Shown here: positions 1 through 13,842 of the stretch, piece by piece
Numbering within the stretch: position 1 is the stretch's first letter
How the letters are laid out: each line of letters starts with the position of its first letter
Source: Drosophila persimilis
Taxonomy: Eukaryota; Arthropoda; Insecta; Diptera; Drosophilidae
Length of the DNA stretch: 64,000 nt
Direction of reading: 5' to 3'
Assembly (NCBI RefSeq): GCF_003286085.1
Contig: NW_020825288.1
Coordinates: 4,278,001-4,342,000, forward strand
Made by a program: the position numbers and the translations under genes
The notes under the pieces: generated by a model
Seen by the model: the letters and a program-made list of their open reading frames with translations, nothing else
Told to the model about the DNA's origin: nothing
Databases searched by the model: none

Positions 1-1174
1 GGCAAACTTTATGAAATTTATATACGGACAGGAGTTCTGAGCCACATGGATTCGGGATTGGGATCGCACTTTTTTCTGTTTGGGAGGGTGCCTGCCGCTC
101 CTCGGACAGCAGTGAGGATTGCTGTTTGTTTGTTGGTTGGAAGGTTGGTTGGCTGTCTGCTGTCGAGCCTATAAAAACTTCGACAGCGCATTATTTTTCC
201 TTGTTTCTCCTTTGACAATAATGGAGATGGGTTCAGTGGTTGGGGGTTGCGGCGTTTGGTGCGAGGGAAAAAAACTGGCCGAGAAATTTACGTGCACTGC
301 GAAAGTTCAATAAACGAAATATTTTCTGGCCATGATCATTATTTGGCAAACGGAGCGCATAATAAACACATAAAATAAACAAAACTTTTCAATAATCGAC
401 TTTTTTTCGTACTCTTTGTCCGTGGCTGCTGTTGCTGTTGCTGTTGCCGTGGCCCAAACGCCCCCAGGAAGCACCACAGGACCCCCGAGCCCCCGAACCC
501 CATTCTTTTCAGACGAGTCTTCGTTTAATGTTTGCTTGCGGCGACGCCGACGCCCCAACCAGGAGGATGGAGGATGGTCTGTAGAGCAGCAGCAGGAGGA
601 CCCCCGTTGGATGTGGGAGCTGGCAGGACCACAAGCCAGGACCAAGTTTCAATGACAAATGAAAAAAGTTGCCGCTGCTAAAATAAATACGCATTTTTTA
701 TAGGCTCCCGAGTAATGCTTAAGCAAAAAAATCCATGTATCTGTATCGGGGCTTAAAGGCCGCTTTAAAGACATCAATAAAACTATTTCTCAATGATTTT
801 ATAACTCTTCACGGGAGAGCAAAGTAAGAGAATTGGAGGAGTGACCTGAGAGCAAAGGGAGATACGAATGGAGGAAGAAGAAGGATACAAGGCGGAAGAA
901 AGGGAAGATTGGTTTCGGAGAAAAGGGGGATAAAGTTAAGAGGAGTGGGAGATAGAGTGGAGAAAGGGCAGAGAGGCCGGACGGAAGAGAGTGAGTCCGT
1001 GGAGAGAAAGATGGAGATGGGCTCCAGCGCACTTCGGAGATTTGGGGAATTGTATCGCAATTTGCATGCGCCGCACACAGGCAAGCGGAAAGCACAAGAA
1101 AAGAGAGTTAAAAGGCAAGTGTTAGCAATGCAGAAGGCGTGGCAGTCAGACACACACACACACACATATTACAG

Positions 1175-1212
<38 letters not shown>

Positions 1213-2155
1213 ACACACAGGGGTATGCAAATAAAGGGCAACATTGTAATTGGGGGGGAAATATATGTAAATTATTCATCATTGCTGATTAGAAGCCCAG
1301 CGAAGACGCATGCCACAAGGATAAAAAGAAGGGAGGAGTGAGGAGAAGCAGCAAGAAACGAAAAGCAGGAGCAGGGATTGACGGGTCGGGTCTGAAGCAG
1401 GCACAAAACCAGAAACAAAGCTTCAAGCCAGTACTAATGCCAATGCCGGAGCAGAGCCGAAGTCGCACGCTTGTTAGGCACAATGGGTCCCCGACAGGAA
1501 GTAGTTTGGGCGCAGAGGACTGCTGTGAGCGAGAAGGAGCAGCAATTTGCATCCGCTCTCTGTCTCCATCTACGGCTCTGGCGGGGCAGAGGGCAGAGGG
1601 CAGGCAGGCCTGCAGCTGGGATTGGACTCCAAAGATGGGCCACAATTTTGGGGCAAATGGCAGATTAGTTTTGATTTTTTCGCCGCTCGTCTCTCTATTG
1701 AATCTGGGGCCGTAAAGCGGCCAAATTGCAGCGAATCTACTTTGCATATTTGAGTGGCCCGGACGCATAAAGCATTAAGCACCAAGGATCTAAGGATCTA
1801 AGGATATGTTAATTTGACCAACACACAGCAGCCGAGGCAGCCGAAGCGGCAGCAGCAGCTCCATCAGGCTCAGCGACAAGAGCGAGAGGTAGATCTGCCT
1901 TTGCCTGCCCCCAAACAATAGGGCCCGAGTGATTTGGGGAGGCCGCATAAATTTCGCCACCCCCCCATAAAAATCCCATGGAACGTCAATCTCTATCGTT
2001 GTGGGTGGGATGGATACTATGCTGCTTTTGCAAGTGGGCGACTTGATGCCGGTGCTGTGGTGTGGTGTGGTGTGGATATTTTGCATAACAATGCCACAAT
2101 GTCGAAAAGTCAGTCCGGGATGGGGGTGGCGAAGGGAGTGGTACGTCCTACTTAC
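1..2155 (-). other. klg: klg intron downstream of coding exon 3 (partial)
   Basis: This is intron sequence following the donor GTAAGT that directly follows coding exon 3 (intron bases 2155 downward on the minus strand). The next exon lies beyond the left edge. The stretch contains a compound AC/AG microsatellite near 1150-1220. Open frames here on both strands are short, repetitive and lack splice or family support, so I see no gene in it. Confidence 0.8.
1150..1220. repeat. compound (AC)n-(AG)n-(AC)n microsatellite
   Basis: An AC run at 1150-1166 is followed by an AG run at 1179-1209 and a second AC run to 1219. The array is purine-rich on the plus strand. It lies inside a klg intron. Confidence 0.95.
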
Positions 2156-2356
2156 CCAATATCTCGACAGTGTGGGTGATTTCCCGTGGATCCATCGTGG
2201 CAATTTGGCAAATATAATCGCCGGCATCCGTTGGCAGGGCCTCACGTATCTGCAGATTGAAGCCATTGACCAGGCGCACGCGTGGATCGGGCGTCACTTT
2301 CACGGAACCAGCGGTTAATATGGCGATACCCCGCTTCCAGGCCACAACATAGGTGT
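2156..2356 (-). CDS. klg: klingon coding exon 3, second half of Ig domain 1
   Basis: This internal exon has 201 nt. The minus strand reads an acceptor ending GATTGCAG, then the exon, then the donor GTAAGT. It encodes the second half of an I-set/V-like Ig domain: the core tryptophan in VVAWKRG and the hallmark D-x-G-x-Y-x-C motif in TDAGDYICQI, ending in THTVEIL. The cysteine pairs with the one in exon 2. Entry and exit are both phase 1, so it joins exon 2 in frame (ANT then DTYVV). The leftover G at its end expects a next codon of the form GNN, as in the valine that starts the following linker of this family. From memory the exon is nearly identical to D. melanogaster Klingon, a cell-surface homophilic adhesion protein with three Ig domains and a fibronectin III domain that is needed for R7 photoreceptor differentiation and long-term memory. 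The name comes from recognition, not a search. Lachesin-like IgSF relatives are the alternative. Confidence 0.93.
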
Positions 2357-5300
2357 CTGCAATCAGATTGAAAGAGATTGAAAGAGAAATGAGATTATAA
2401 TTGATTGAAAAATTATGTTCGAGAGTTCGAGAGTTATTAAATCGCATGGCATATTCGAGTGGCATGCACTGCACTGGCACTCGCACTGGCACTGGCACTG
2501 GCACTGGGAGTGGCAACGCGGCAAATTGAAAATTCAGAATTCAAATGACTCAATTACAGGACGCTTCAAAGGATCTAAAAAGGCTAGAAATTCAATTTGG
2601 CATGGACCCGCAAACACACACACATACAACACACAGCGACTCTCAGAATTGGAGGCATAAACCGCAGACAGGCGGCATGAACAACGGCTGGGGCTGGATG
2701 AAAGAGGGGAGATGGAGAGAAAGAGAGAGCGAGAGTCAGACAGGCATTCAGTAACACCCACTTGATATCCGCTAATGTGCGGCATTTGCAATCATATGCC
2801 AGAATGAGAGGCAGTCAGACACTCGGATGCTTTCAACAGTGCGGCGGGCAGGCTGCCAGTACTGACAGAGTGAGGCACGCAGGAGGAAGGATGCCAGCCA
2901 GACAGCCACACAAACGCACAGAAAGAGCACCCAGAGAGTGTGTGGCGTCCACACGTACACACATACAACAGGCCCCAGCCATAGCCCCAATGGCAATGGC
3001 GTATTCATCGAACTCATTAATTGTGATTCCTTTTTCAATTTATGTGAGTTGCTCGATGTAAATTTCCGCGCGCGTGCTACGCCAATGAGCACGGATAGGG
3101 AAATGGTTAGGCGGCAGGAAGAGGCGCCTGGAGCTGCGGCAGGGGCAGGGGCAGGGCCAGGGGCAGCAGCTGTGCCAGGAATACGAGCTGTGGGAGTCAG
3201 TGTATTGGAAATTCGAATGACTGTGTACTGAAGCAGCCGGATTTTGCTACTAATGATGTATGACTTCCGTGTTTCGCCGCCAACGAGCGAGAGGCGTTCA
3301 TTAAAAATTAAAACAATTTTACCAAAGCCAAAAAATCAAGAGTACGGGAAAATTATGTTGTATATAGTATGAATCCTTGTGCCCGTGCCCGTGTCCGTGT
3401 CGGTGTCTCCCCGCTTAAATTGATTTCACCACGAAACGCATGCACACAGATGAACATTTACTCCGAGTAGAAGGCAGGACCGAGGTGCTCGCCTCGGCTG
3501 TAATAAAATGCTTATGAAGTCATTTACATGCGCATTCAAAAAGCGTATTTATTTGCAATGAGTTCAACAACATCAACAAGCCAACCCAAGAACGAGGCGG
3601 CACAGGCTGTGCCACAGGAAGAGGCACAGGTACAAGACCAGAGGCAGAGGCAGTGGCAGGCGAAGGCGAAGGGGAAGGGGAAGGCCAATGCAGGCGCAGT
3701 GCACTGCAAAAACAAATAAATAAACGAGCACCACCTGCTGTCGTTAGCGTGTGTGGCATAGTCGAGTCGAGTCGAGTCGAGTCGGAGGTAGGGTCGTATA
3801 GTAGTTGTCCCAGAGACTCTGCAACGTAGGAAAAGTATAATTCTTGTGGCACACTGGGGAGAGGTGCGGTGTGGTGTGCGGGCATTGAGTTGTGGGCTCA
3901 ACACCAGGGAACCCTTGCATGCATCCTGCCCCGGGCATTAGAGAGGGGGGCCATGTACGTGCTGCCTGCAAAGTGCAGTCATATCATATTAGCCGCTTGA
4001 TTGAGTTATGAATGAAGCAACATCGTTGGTGTATGGCATCCTGGTGGCATAGTGCCGAACGGGGCAGGTTCTGTCTCAAAGATATGCAAATTGGAGAAAG
4101 GTTTTCTGGTTTTCATTTCTGGTTTGCAAGTATTATTAGAGCCTGTCAATTATTTGGTTTCAATGCAGATGGGAATTAGAAAATTGGTTAATTCTTGCCC
4201 TGTTCTGCCTAATTGCATGTCTTTTGTTTCATGGAATTTCTTGCCAAAAATTCCTTTTGCCCATGACCACTGTCCATTGTTCATGCATGACATTGGAAAG
4301 GCTTCAGAATGACAGAGGAATGTCTGTCAAAGTGTGTCTGTTGGATAGCCAGAAAAAAGATGTGAAAAAGTCAAAATAAAATCGGAGATGGAAATGGAGT
4401 CTGTGCCTGTGGCTGTGGCTGTGTCTGGGCAGGAAATTAATAATACTGTGGAGTACAGTGGAGTCTTGTTCTTGAAAGGACAAGATGTGGCAGTGGCTGG
4501 AGAAGAACCATTGGGGGCAGTGGCAAGACCACATAAATTAGGAGTCCGGTTCATGTGTGCCACTGCTCCTGCTGGGAGAGAGGCAGAGGTACTGCAACTA
4601 AATAAATTGTTAACTAAAATAACAACAATCTAACGAAAACAAGCAAAACACGAAACGCCTCAATTTCCGGTTTAAGTGTTCTAAACTAAATAGAAACCCA
4701 CACACAGACACAGGCTCAGAGATACAGAGGGAGGGGGAGAGGCAGCTGAAGCATTACGACAACAATACATGCAAACAATTGCGCTGTTAAGCGAGCGAGA
4801 AGCCGAGCAGCAGCAGCAGCAGAATGGGAATCAGGATGAAGATGAGTCCTAGGGTCCTGGGTCTGGTGGCATGGAGGATGGGGATGAGGCATGGGGCGGA
4901 AACTCGGTAAAAGCATTTCGGGCTCATGCACACGGAGTTCCACATAAACACAGGCCTCCGTCCTGGACAAATGGCCGACCGCACGTCCTGCTACAGAGAG
5001 AGCGCTTGTCCATTGTTTACAGCCCGAAAGCCAACTTTTAGTTTTCTACACTTCACCCAGTGACAGCCACACACACACACACACACACTCGGACACACGC
5101 ACACACACTTGTAGAACCGATTCAAATATGGCCAATGTTCGCATTGTTGCAGCGCTTTTGTCTGTTTGCTTTGGGCATACTGTGCGTATGCGCAATATGG
5201 CTGTAATGGTCTGCCTTTGGGCCAGCCAGCTTTTGACCCGTTCTGACCAGCTAGGACCATCTGTAAGCCATGTTTTCTTTCAGTGTAGTTGCTTCCACAA

Positions 5301-7722
5301 CGGACCAAAGGCCGACCAACGGACATGTTGTTTGTCTGAGCGCAATTTATTGCATGTCGGAAAGGCCAATATTATAAGATGATGACCCCCGAAGATAAAC
5401 GATGTTGCGGCTTAGCCGCCGCAGAGTAAACTAGAGCGGAGAGGTGCGGTGTGCAGAGAGGCAGAGACTTATCTGCAACTTCTTGTGGAACTTTGAGAGT
5501 GTGCGAGACTGTTAAGTGTAGCGTGTGCGTGTCTGTGTCTGTGCGCCTGTGCCTGTGTTCGTGTGTATGTTGCAAGTACGTAAAAAGCGAAATTAGAACT
5601 GTAAATGGCATTAATATTGAAACTTTGTTGCCTCCTGCCCCTGCCCCTGTCCCTGCCACTCCCTCTGTGCCGCTTCATCCTTATCCAATCCATCCGTAAC
5701 GTGGAGTACTTGTGGGACCCACGTTCTGCTGTTTGCACAACTTCAACTTTTGCGGTACGATTCCATTTCCGTTTTCTGGGCAATAGTTCCGAAGCGCAGC
5801 GCCGACAAAGCTCCATCAAAGCGTAATGAGCGTTTGTATGGCCGCAATGACGGGGTTTTTGTGTTTTGAATTTTATTGCAGTCGAGTTTACAGTTACGGC
5901 AACATTACTAACTGCCAGTTGGCCGTGGCAGTGGCCATAGTTGTTAAATGTTTTTGCTGCCACATTGCCACTACTGTACTACTGTAAAACTGTACAACTG
6001 TACTCCTGCCTCTGCTTCTGCCGCAGTAACCGCAATGAAAAATTCACACTACACTCCGGCAGCATAAAAGGCTTTGCATGCAGACAAGTTGAGCAGTGGA
6101 TAAAATGGCCAAAGCAATTAATTAGCCGATTTAGAAGAGCTCAAAATGGGCAGCACTTAAAAGCCCGAATCGCCGTGGATTTCCAATGAAAATATTATGA
6201 GGTCGAATCGAATCAAACGAGTCTATTGGATGAGTGCCAGAGTGCGAGTAAGTGAACCAAAGGGTAGACAACGACAGTGACAGTCCATGAATATTTTAAG
6301 AATTTTACAAACATAAAAGCATAAATTATATAATAATATTTACTTGCCACAAAAAGCACAAGAAAACAAACTGATTTGCAAGGATTAACAGGAAAATTTC
6401 CTAAGCAAACGACCAGAGTCTAAACGAGGCCGAAGCTGGTGACAGACTTGTCTCTTTGTTTGTGCTTTCTTTGGCCTAAAAATATAAGCCACATTGCAAA
6501 TTAAAGCCAGGCCAAAAGTGGGATGGAGAAGACTGGGACCCCTTTCGCAACATTTGCAGTTTACGTCATTGAGACTTTTATGTAATTTTCGAGTTTCATT
6601 GGAGCCTTAGGGGCAGTGATTCCTGTGATTGCTCGCCCCACTTAAACTTTTCACCAATTTAGCAGCTGAATATCATAGTTGATGTACCCCCTTTTCAGTT
6701 TTTTCCAGCAGACAGGGTATCTCTGTCGATTGAAGTTTGTTTGGCCAAGTGCGAATGCTCTGTTGTTGCCCAACCCCAGGCGATAGAGAAGAAAAAGCAG
6801 TAGAGGGAAAAGATAAGCAGTAGAGTAGAAGGAGGACTATTTAAAGCAGCAGTAGAACCGTCAGCAGAACCATCAGTAGAGCTGCCAGAGCAAAAACAAA
6901 CAGAAAAATACACAAGTTTCTTGCGTGCCAGACATTGAAGAACAAATAAAAATTCAAATGAAATGAAATGATAATGATGAAATGTTTCACTGTTTATCCA
7001 GAGCGAGAGAGCGAGAGAGCGAGAGCGGGGGGCAAGACGACTATCGTTCTGTCTGAGTGTATGTCTGATTGTTTGATTGTCTGAGCAGCAGCGGCAGAGA
7101 CAATCGAGTCAAAAGTTTACTCTTTAGGAGTGCACAGCTCTGTAATAAGTGTTTAAAGGCATTTTCATATAATATGTAAACGACGACAGACACACGCACT
7201 CATCCTTTGTGTGGATTTTGTTCATTCTTTTTCGAATTTAACGAGCCTTGCATGCATAAAACGAAATGAAAATGTGCATAAATTTTACCGTGGAGTACTC
7301 GGTTTTAGTGGGGTTTTAAAAATTCTATCAATTATTTTTTACACTTTACGGGCCACGACCATAAAAAGGGGACACGATGAGCAGGGCATCACCTGCTCTG
7401 GCTGGCAATCGTTTCGAAAGCTAATCATATTTTCAGGGGGATCTCCTTCATAAAGCATGCGTTATTAAAAATATGAAATCGCGCTGCGGCTTCACTTTTT
7501 AATTATTGCGTTTAAGCCACGAGGCGCTTCGGTGCTACTTTCTGCTGGGTCTCTCTGAGAGATGTCTGTAATGAAATTGTCGTATGGGCACTTTATTAGC
7601 ATAATGCGGCATTAGTCGGGGACAAACTGGGGCGGCTCCGACTCCGACTCCGACTCCGACCCATTCCCGATCCCAGAGTAAACCAACGCCCAGGCAATTT
7701 ATTTCCCCCCCCCCCCCCCCCA

Positions 7723-7755
<33 letters not shown>

Positions 7756-9006
7756 AGTCCTGATGCTTTCTTTTTATATTTACTTTCTTGTGCTTCATTC
7801 TGTACTTTCTTTTTTTTTCGTTTCGTTTCGTTTCGCTTCTTTTCTCTGCCCTGTGCTTTATTTTTTTTATTATTAGTACCCAAATGCCCGCAGCTATAAT
7901 TTTGTTGCAGAAAATTGTCTATGTATCGCATCTCCAGTGTCTGCTTCGTCTTCATCTTGGTCCTGGCAATGGCAATGGCACTGGCACTGGCACTGGTCCT
8001 CGTCTTGGTGCTGAACCTCATCCTTGCCCTCCTTGTCGCCGTTGTCAGAGGCAATGAAGTGCATGAGAAACGCAAATGAAATTCTTTGTTCTGTATTTCT
8101 TTTCCATATAAAAGGAATGCTTCGACCGCAGCCAACCCTCATTTCCCAGCCCCCAACACTCGGGCACATACTCGTATGTATCTGCGAGATTCACATATAT
8201 CCGTACAATACATAAAATGTGCTCCAAGTGTTTGGGTCCAAGTTTTTATGTAGCATTTTGTTCTGACCATCTTCACAGCCTGTGCTCGGACTTTCCTCTT
8301 CTTATATTTTATTTCTTATATCTGAGCCCCGTTCCGCTCCGTTCCGTTTCGCTCCGTCTTTTGGCCTGGTCGAAAGGCGGCTGTTGCTTATGCTAAATCC
8401 TGCTTATGTACAAATAATCTCGCACACACGACCGCATTTAAATTGAAAAACGTGCATGGCCACTGCCAATGCCACTGCCACTTGCCACTGCCACTGCCAC
8501 CCACTGGAAATGCCGGACCGGGACCGACTTGAGTGGAGTGAAAGACCGCAACAAAAACGCCATAACCACTACACACATGTCTTGGATCGGACACTCGTCA
8601 GGAGGCGACTGTCCTCCGTTCGCCACCCCACTCCACCCCCTTCCCGTCGCTACTCCGTATACCGAAATCCATTCTGTTTTTCTGTGGTCGAAATGGACCT
8701 GGACTGGAGACCAGTCTCCCAGCCATGGGATCAATGCATAGTTGTGGGCAGGCCGACCATCGTATAATGCCGGCTTAATTATATGTTTAGGAGTCCTTCG
8801 ACCGCAGAATTTAAATGCAAACGGCGTGGTCGGAATAGAATTTCAGTTAAACTACCCGAAATGGTTTATCTTCAAGATTTTTGAGAATATTTGAAAATTT
8901 TCAGCATTGACGAGAAGACATTTTTAGAGAACTCTGGGTTGTAAAAAGAATTCAATTTGTAAATTAATCGATTGGATCATTGAATAGTCAGATCTCTATC
9001 GCTTAC
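2357..9006 (-). other. klg: klg intron between coding exons 2 and 3 (about 6.65 kb)
   Basis: This intron is bounded by the donor GTAAGC at its right end (9006 downward) and the acceptor GATTGCAG at its left end. It contains a GTCGA tandem near 3765-3783, an ACTCCG run near 7635-7662, and a long double poly-C tract at 7705-7755. No open frame in it carries a recognisable domain, and I see no RNA gene. Confidence 0.8.
7705..7755. repeat. double poly-C tract (C17-AAA-C31)
   Basis: There are 17 consecutive C, then AAA, then 31 consecutive C on the plus strand. The klg transcript, read from the other strand, would carry the matching G runs. Tracts of this length slip in replication and sequencing, so the exact length is uncertain. 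Confidence 0.95.
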
Positions 9007-9120
9007 CCGTATTGGCCACTTCGCATGGCAGCACTATTGTCTCGCCGGTGATAAACTTGAAGGTCTCCGAACGTGATATAAACATGGGCTCGTTCTTCGT
9101 CATCATGCTTTGGGCCGACA
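9007..9120 (-). CDS. klg: klingon coding exon 2, start of mature protein and first half of Ig domain 1
   Basis: This internal exon has 114 nt. The minus strand reads an acceptor ending TTTTGCAG, the exon, and a donor GTAAGC. With the G left from exon 1 it starts VSAQSMMTKNEP. It then encodes the first Ig strand region with FKFITGETIVLPCEV, where the cysteine is the first of the domain's disulfide pair. The triplet V-S-A before Q is a good signal peptidase site, so mature Klingon probably begins at that glutamine. Entry and exit are both phase 1, matching exons 1 and 3. The exon is short and stands alone in long introns on both sides, about 6.65 kb and 32.2 kb. The assignment rests on the splice signals, on phase agreement, and on the Ig pattern completing exactly in exon 3. 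Confidence 0.92.
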
Positions 9121-12100
9121 CTGCAAAATAAACAGAGAGCGAGAGAGAGAGGGGAAAAGAGGATATTAATATGAAATGCTTTTTGGTATTTTCGTTTAAA
9201 ATATATAAAGCAAATTACTCAAAATATTATTACTCACGTCCCACACACACACACAGAGACACAGATGCTCTGGGGTTTTACGAGCTTGTGCACACACTCA
9301 GGACACCATCACCATCATCGTCAGGATGAACATGATGGTGTGTCCATGTCACAGGGTGTGCGTGCGTGTGCTGGTCGCTCTAATTGGTTTAGTGCATTTA
9401 AGAATATTTGTCAAATGTCGGAAAGTTCATAAAGTGCATTTTATTATGCCCATCCATATGAAAGTTGTCAAATTTACGCAGTGGCAAGAGTCCGTGACAG
9501 GATTCGGGGATAGAGGCGGAGTTGGAGGAGACGGTAGGAAGTGGGTAAGTAATTTAATGCACTTGCTGTTGATTTCCTAATCAATTTTATATATGTCAAT
9601 CTCATTGCAACTCTTGTCTACTCTTCTTGTGTGGGGGCCAAAGAGACTTTAGTTAATTGCCTAAGAGAATTTATTTGTGTGCGTGTGTGTGTGTGAATCC
9701 TCTGGGCGAGTGTGGGCTCAAAGTGTTAAAATGCACTTAAATATTAAAGCATACTTTGGGCCGCTCATCTGCTGAGCACCGGTATTAATTCGATTGTTCA
9801 CACAGCCACACAGCCACTCACACGCATGCCCTCACCTCCATTTCTCCTCCTTTTCCGCTCTCTCTCTCTGATAGACTCTCAGTCACACATTTGCGTATCC
9901 TGAATGTCGTGTGTCATGCATAATTAATGCATCCCCATGGCGACCACATCAAAGGCCTCTCGCCAGTGCCTCAGCATGGGCAAGGGCGCCCGACATTAGT
10001 GTTCGAGTATTTGTTTGGTTTTGTAATTAAACAATGATTATTACATAAATAGCCTCGCATTGCGGCCGGCCTCAATTAAACTCAATTACACCCTGCCCCA
10101 GCCGTCATTCGTAGCACTTTTGGGGCGACGGGACTCCCAGATGCCAGCGGATACGCTCATATCCGATTACAAGGTAATCGATTATATTCTTCTTTTTTTT
10201 TTAGGTGTGACAAAGCAGAATGTGGATACAGCTCTAGACACAGAGATACGATTACGAGCTACGACTACACGGGACACACTTCCGCTACGAGCAAACAGTG
10301 GGGCCATCAAGTGGCAGTAGTGGCAGAGGCAGCAGCACCAGCAGCAGCAAAAACCAGAAAAATTGTGCGTCAGCTACGTCGAACGTCCAACGTCCAACCT
10401 CCAACGTCAATGGCAAGCAGGAGAGGCTATGGCAAACAATTTAATACGTTTAAGCGAATGTGTCAACAGGGCAAGCTGCCTTGAGCCCTGGAGCTCGTGG
10501 GGCTCTGGCAAACGATGAACAATGGGTCACAGGATGCGGACAGGCAGAGGCAGAGGCAGCAGCCTCGCCAGAAGAGCCGAGCAGCCGAGCAGCCGAGCAG
10601 CACAAGTAGGACCGGCCAAGCACTTTTGACACCATGACAAGGCCCGGGTGACGTGGCGAGCAGAGGCCAAGGTCCTGGAATTGAATTGATTCGATTACGC
10701 TGCGGGCACAATAATGAAGTGTCAAATGTTGTATTTATCTGCTGTGGAAACATTCGTGAGGCAGGACGAGAAAGTAGAAAGAGAAAGTAGGCAAAGCCAA
10801 AAGTCAGCCAGCACGCACTTGGCCAAAGCGGAGCCACACAAGTGGGAGGCTGACAGGAAGCAAGACAGGACCTGGCAGGACTTGGACTTGGACTTGGACC
10901 CTCCCTCAATGCCATGTTTCTGGCATTTTATTTGATTTTTTTGCTTGCTGCTTTGCCGCTTTTTTCCGGTTTCTTTTTTTTCGGGACGGGACCGGCTTCT
11001 GCCCATTTGTGTTTTGTTTTCACTGGCTTTTCCTCCTCCTGTGCGTCTCTGCTGCTGGTGCTGGCCTGTAAATATAATTTCTTTTGTATCCTGGCTCTCG
11101 GTGCTGTGGCTCCTTTCCTGTGACAATATTTTTGCAAGCCGGATAAAGGCGTTGGCAGCACGTGCCTGTGCTCCTGTCAATCGACTCCTTGATGCGGATA
11201 ATAACGAAATAATGCCAGTCGAACAGAGCTATTTCTCTCCACTACGGAGACGTTCGCCTTGTGACACTCTTTTGAAGTTTCTCCCTCTCCTGCAAAGGGT
11301 TTCTTCCCGGCAGGCAGGCGGAATATTGTCTGGGGATTCCGGGCTCCAGGATTCGCCATTCGAGTGCTAATAAACTAAATGACTTTGTGCCACTTGGGCA
11401 CTGATATGTGCCACGTCTGTGTGGATGAGAGCAGCCCCGATAACGATGCCTCTGCCTGGCACTAATTTGAGCGTGCCACATAGTAGAAATACATATGTAC
11501 ATATTTCTGCATATTTATTTGATTGGACTTCCGTCCTATCCAATTCATGGGGATCCCAGGGGTAAATATGCATTCATTGAACCGAGGCCCAGTTGGAAGT
11601 TGGAATTGGAATCTCGTTTTTTCCGTCTGGTCAGTTTTCCCCCCCCTGTCCATCTAAATCTCTGTGTGTACAATTCAATTTCAATTTTCCAATTTTAGTG
11701 CCCATTGTGGGGTCTGCTCTACGCTGTGGGCTCTATTTTTTTCCCCCTCCCCACGCCCCTTATTTTCCATTCTCTAGAAGTAGTACGAGTATTTTTTGTT
11801 TTTGCGGTTTGATATTCAAAGTTTTTCCATTAAAGTTATTCGCAGAGAATAAGAAAAGTTTGCAGCACATACAGTTGCAAGTATTCAATTTGAGTAGAAA
11901 ATTATCAAACAAGTTTTTATTCGGTTTTGTTGCAGGTCCAATCCGCCCACTGACCTTCAGCTACGCCCACTGCTCCATCCACTCCTGGGGGAGCAGAGGG
12001 CAAACGGCTGGCGCCAAAAAAAGGAAAAATGCCAACAAAATTTTTGGTAGCACGCAAAGTGCATAAAATATAAAAATAGTTGCAACTGCTGGCTGGCTGC

Positions 12101-13817
12101 CTGCTGCTGCTGCTGTTGTAATTTCGAGTGCTCGGCGAAGCACCTGGCCGTCCGTCCCGTGTGGCATGCCTGTGATGGAGCTGCAAAACATGGAGCGACA
12201 AATGAAACGGCGGCGGCAGCTTGTTGAGCAAATGCCACCCCCCACCCCCCCTGGAGGCACCCTGGGAGCAGGCAGAAGGAACAGAAACAGGAACAGCGAC
12301 AAAGTGGAAGCTGGGAAAAATGGGAAAATTCATTAAATGCCGCGTGGAGTTGCGAAAACTAGCTGAAAGCTAAAGAAAACTTAAATCCAGGACGCATTTG
12401 CAAAGGAACTCCTGCGGCTATCCTGAGGAAAACTCAGCGGGGATGAAGCGGAAAAGAGCAAGTGCATTTCCCGGCAGTTGCCAAGAGCAAACACGTAATA
12501 TCTTTTGAGCGGCTACTTATCCTAAAGTGGCCAAGCGAATGCCGGTCCTCCGTCTACCACTCTTTCTCTCTGTTCCTCCACCCATCCATCCATCCATCCG
12601 TCTGTCTGTCTATCTTGGCCACCAGATGGATGCATAAATCTCCCATATATCGGCCAGACCAAACGAAAACCCCCACTCTAACGTGTAGGATGGTGGAGGG
12701 AAATACCCAAATTCCGTGCACTATTAAACCGTTCGCTGCACAAAGGGCAAACTGGCGATAGGGAACTGAGCCGAGTTGAACTACCAAATTTAGCGCATGG
12801 GAATCAGGGATTACCTCAACATGAACACACATGAACCATGCGCATACACACACAGTTTTCCAACTGTTTCCAACGGAGCAAACAAAGTGGGGAAAGAGAG
12901 GGTGGAGAGTGGAGAGAGGAGAGTGAGAAGGCTAGTAGGTTGTGGCAAGCATTGCCAAAATTGAGTGAAAACCAAACTTTGATACTGCTGCTGCTGCTGT
13001 TGTTGTTGTTGTTGTACCGTTACGTTGCGTTACATGCCACTCCCTTCAGGACTCGGCCGCGTCCTTTCCATTCCTATCGTATCCCACCGACTGGCACGCC
13101 CATTTCCGCCACATGTTAAAACAATCTAAAAAGTTAGCGGGAAAACAATGTGATTGCAAGTGAAATATTCATGGAGTGCACTTTTGACATGAAACTTGGC
13201 CAAGCCGCAAACGACGAAGGAGAAAGGTGAAGGGTGAAAGGCGAAAGACGAAAAGCTATAGACGTTGGTCGAAACCCAAGTCGTTGTTGGCCAGGCTTTC
13301 GAAGGGGTGCCAAAGGAGTAACGGAACTCCAAGTCTCGTTTGGTGTGGGAAAGGAATGCAGTGAAGCGCTAATTTCCAAGCCACAGAGAACACGAGCACA
13401 GAATTGATAGTAAACTGTGTGCTGCCTGCCCGCCAGCCTGGACAACCCACTGAATATATCTCCACCGCTTCTCTCACACACATGTGGGCCATAAAATCTG
13501 AAGTTATGTTGAACAATTTTTGGCCAACTGCTGTGGGTAATTTGTTTGCTCGCGCTGCTGTGGTTTAACAACATGTTATCCGGCTTGTATACCCATGAAA
13601 ATCAATAGAACACCGACCGCTTTTCGTCCGCCCGACCGTAGCGTTGAATAAATTGCAAGTGCTTTTCCTCGTTTTTTGTTGGTCGGAGATATGCTTCAGT
13701 ATTTATTAAGCATGCGCCCTGATGATCGGCCATAGATGGATGCTGATGCTTCCTTCTTCATCCTCAACACAAGAGAGATTCTCCTTCCTCCAAGTCTGAT
13801 GGCATATCATTTACCAG

Positions 13818-13842
13818 ACACACACACACACACACACACACA
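13818..13842. repeat. (AC)n microsatellite
   Basis: This is a pure AC run of about 12 units followed by ATATAAT, inside the first klg intron. Confidence 0.93.

Noticed and set aside
7535-8135. Gly-rich protein frames on the minus strand
   Set aside because: They are translations of the poly-C tract and of ACTCCG repeats.
9301-9330. ACCATCACCATCATCG run considered as a binding-site array
   Set aside because: It is an ordinary trinucleotide-like run with nothing to distinguish it from other simple repeats.
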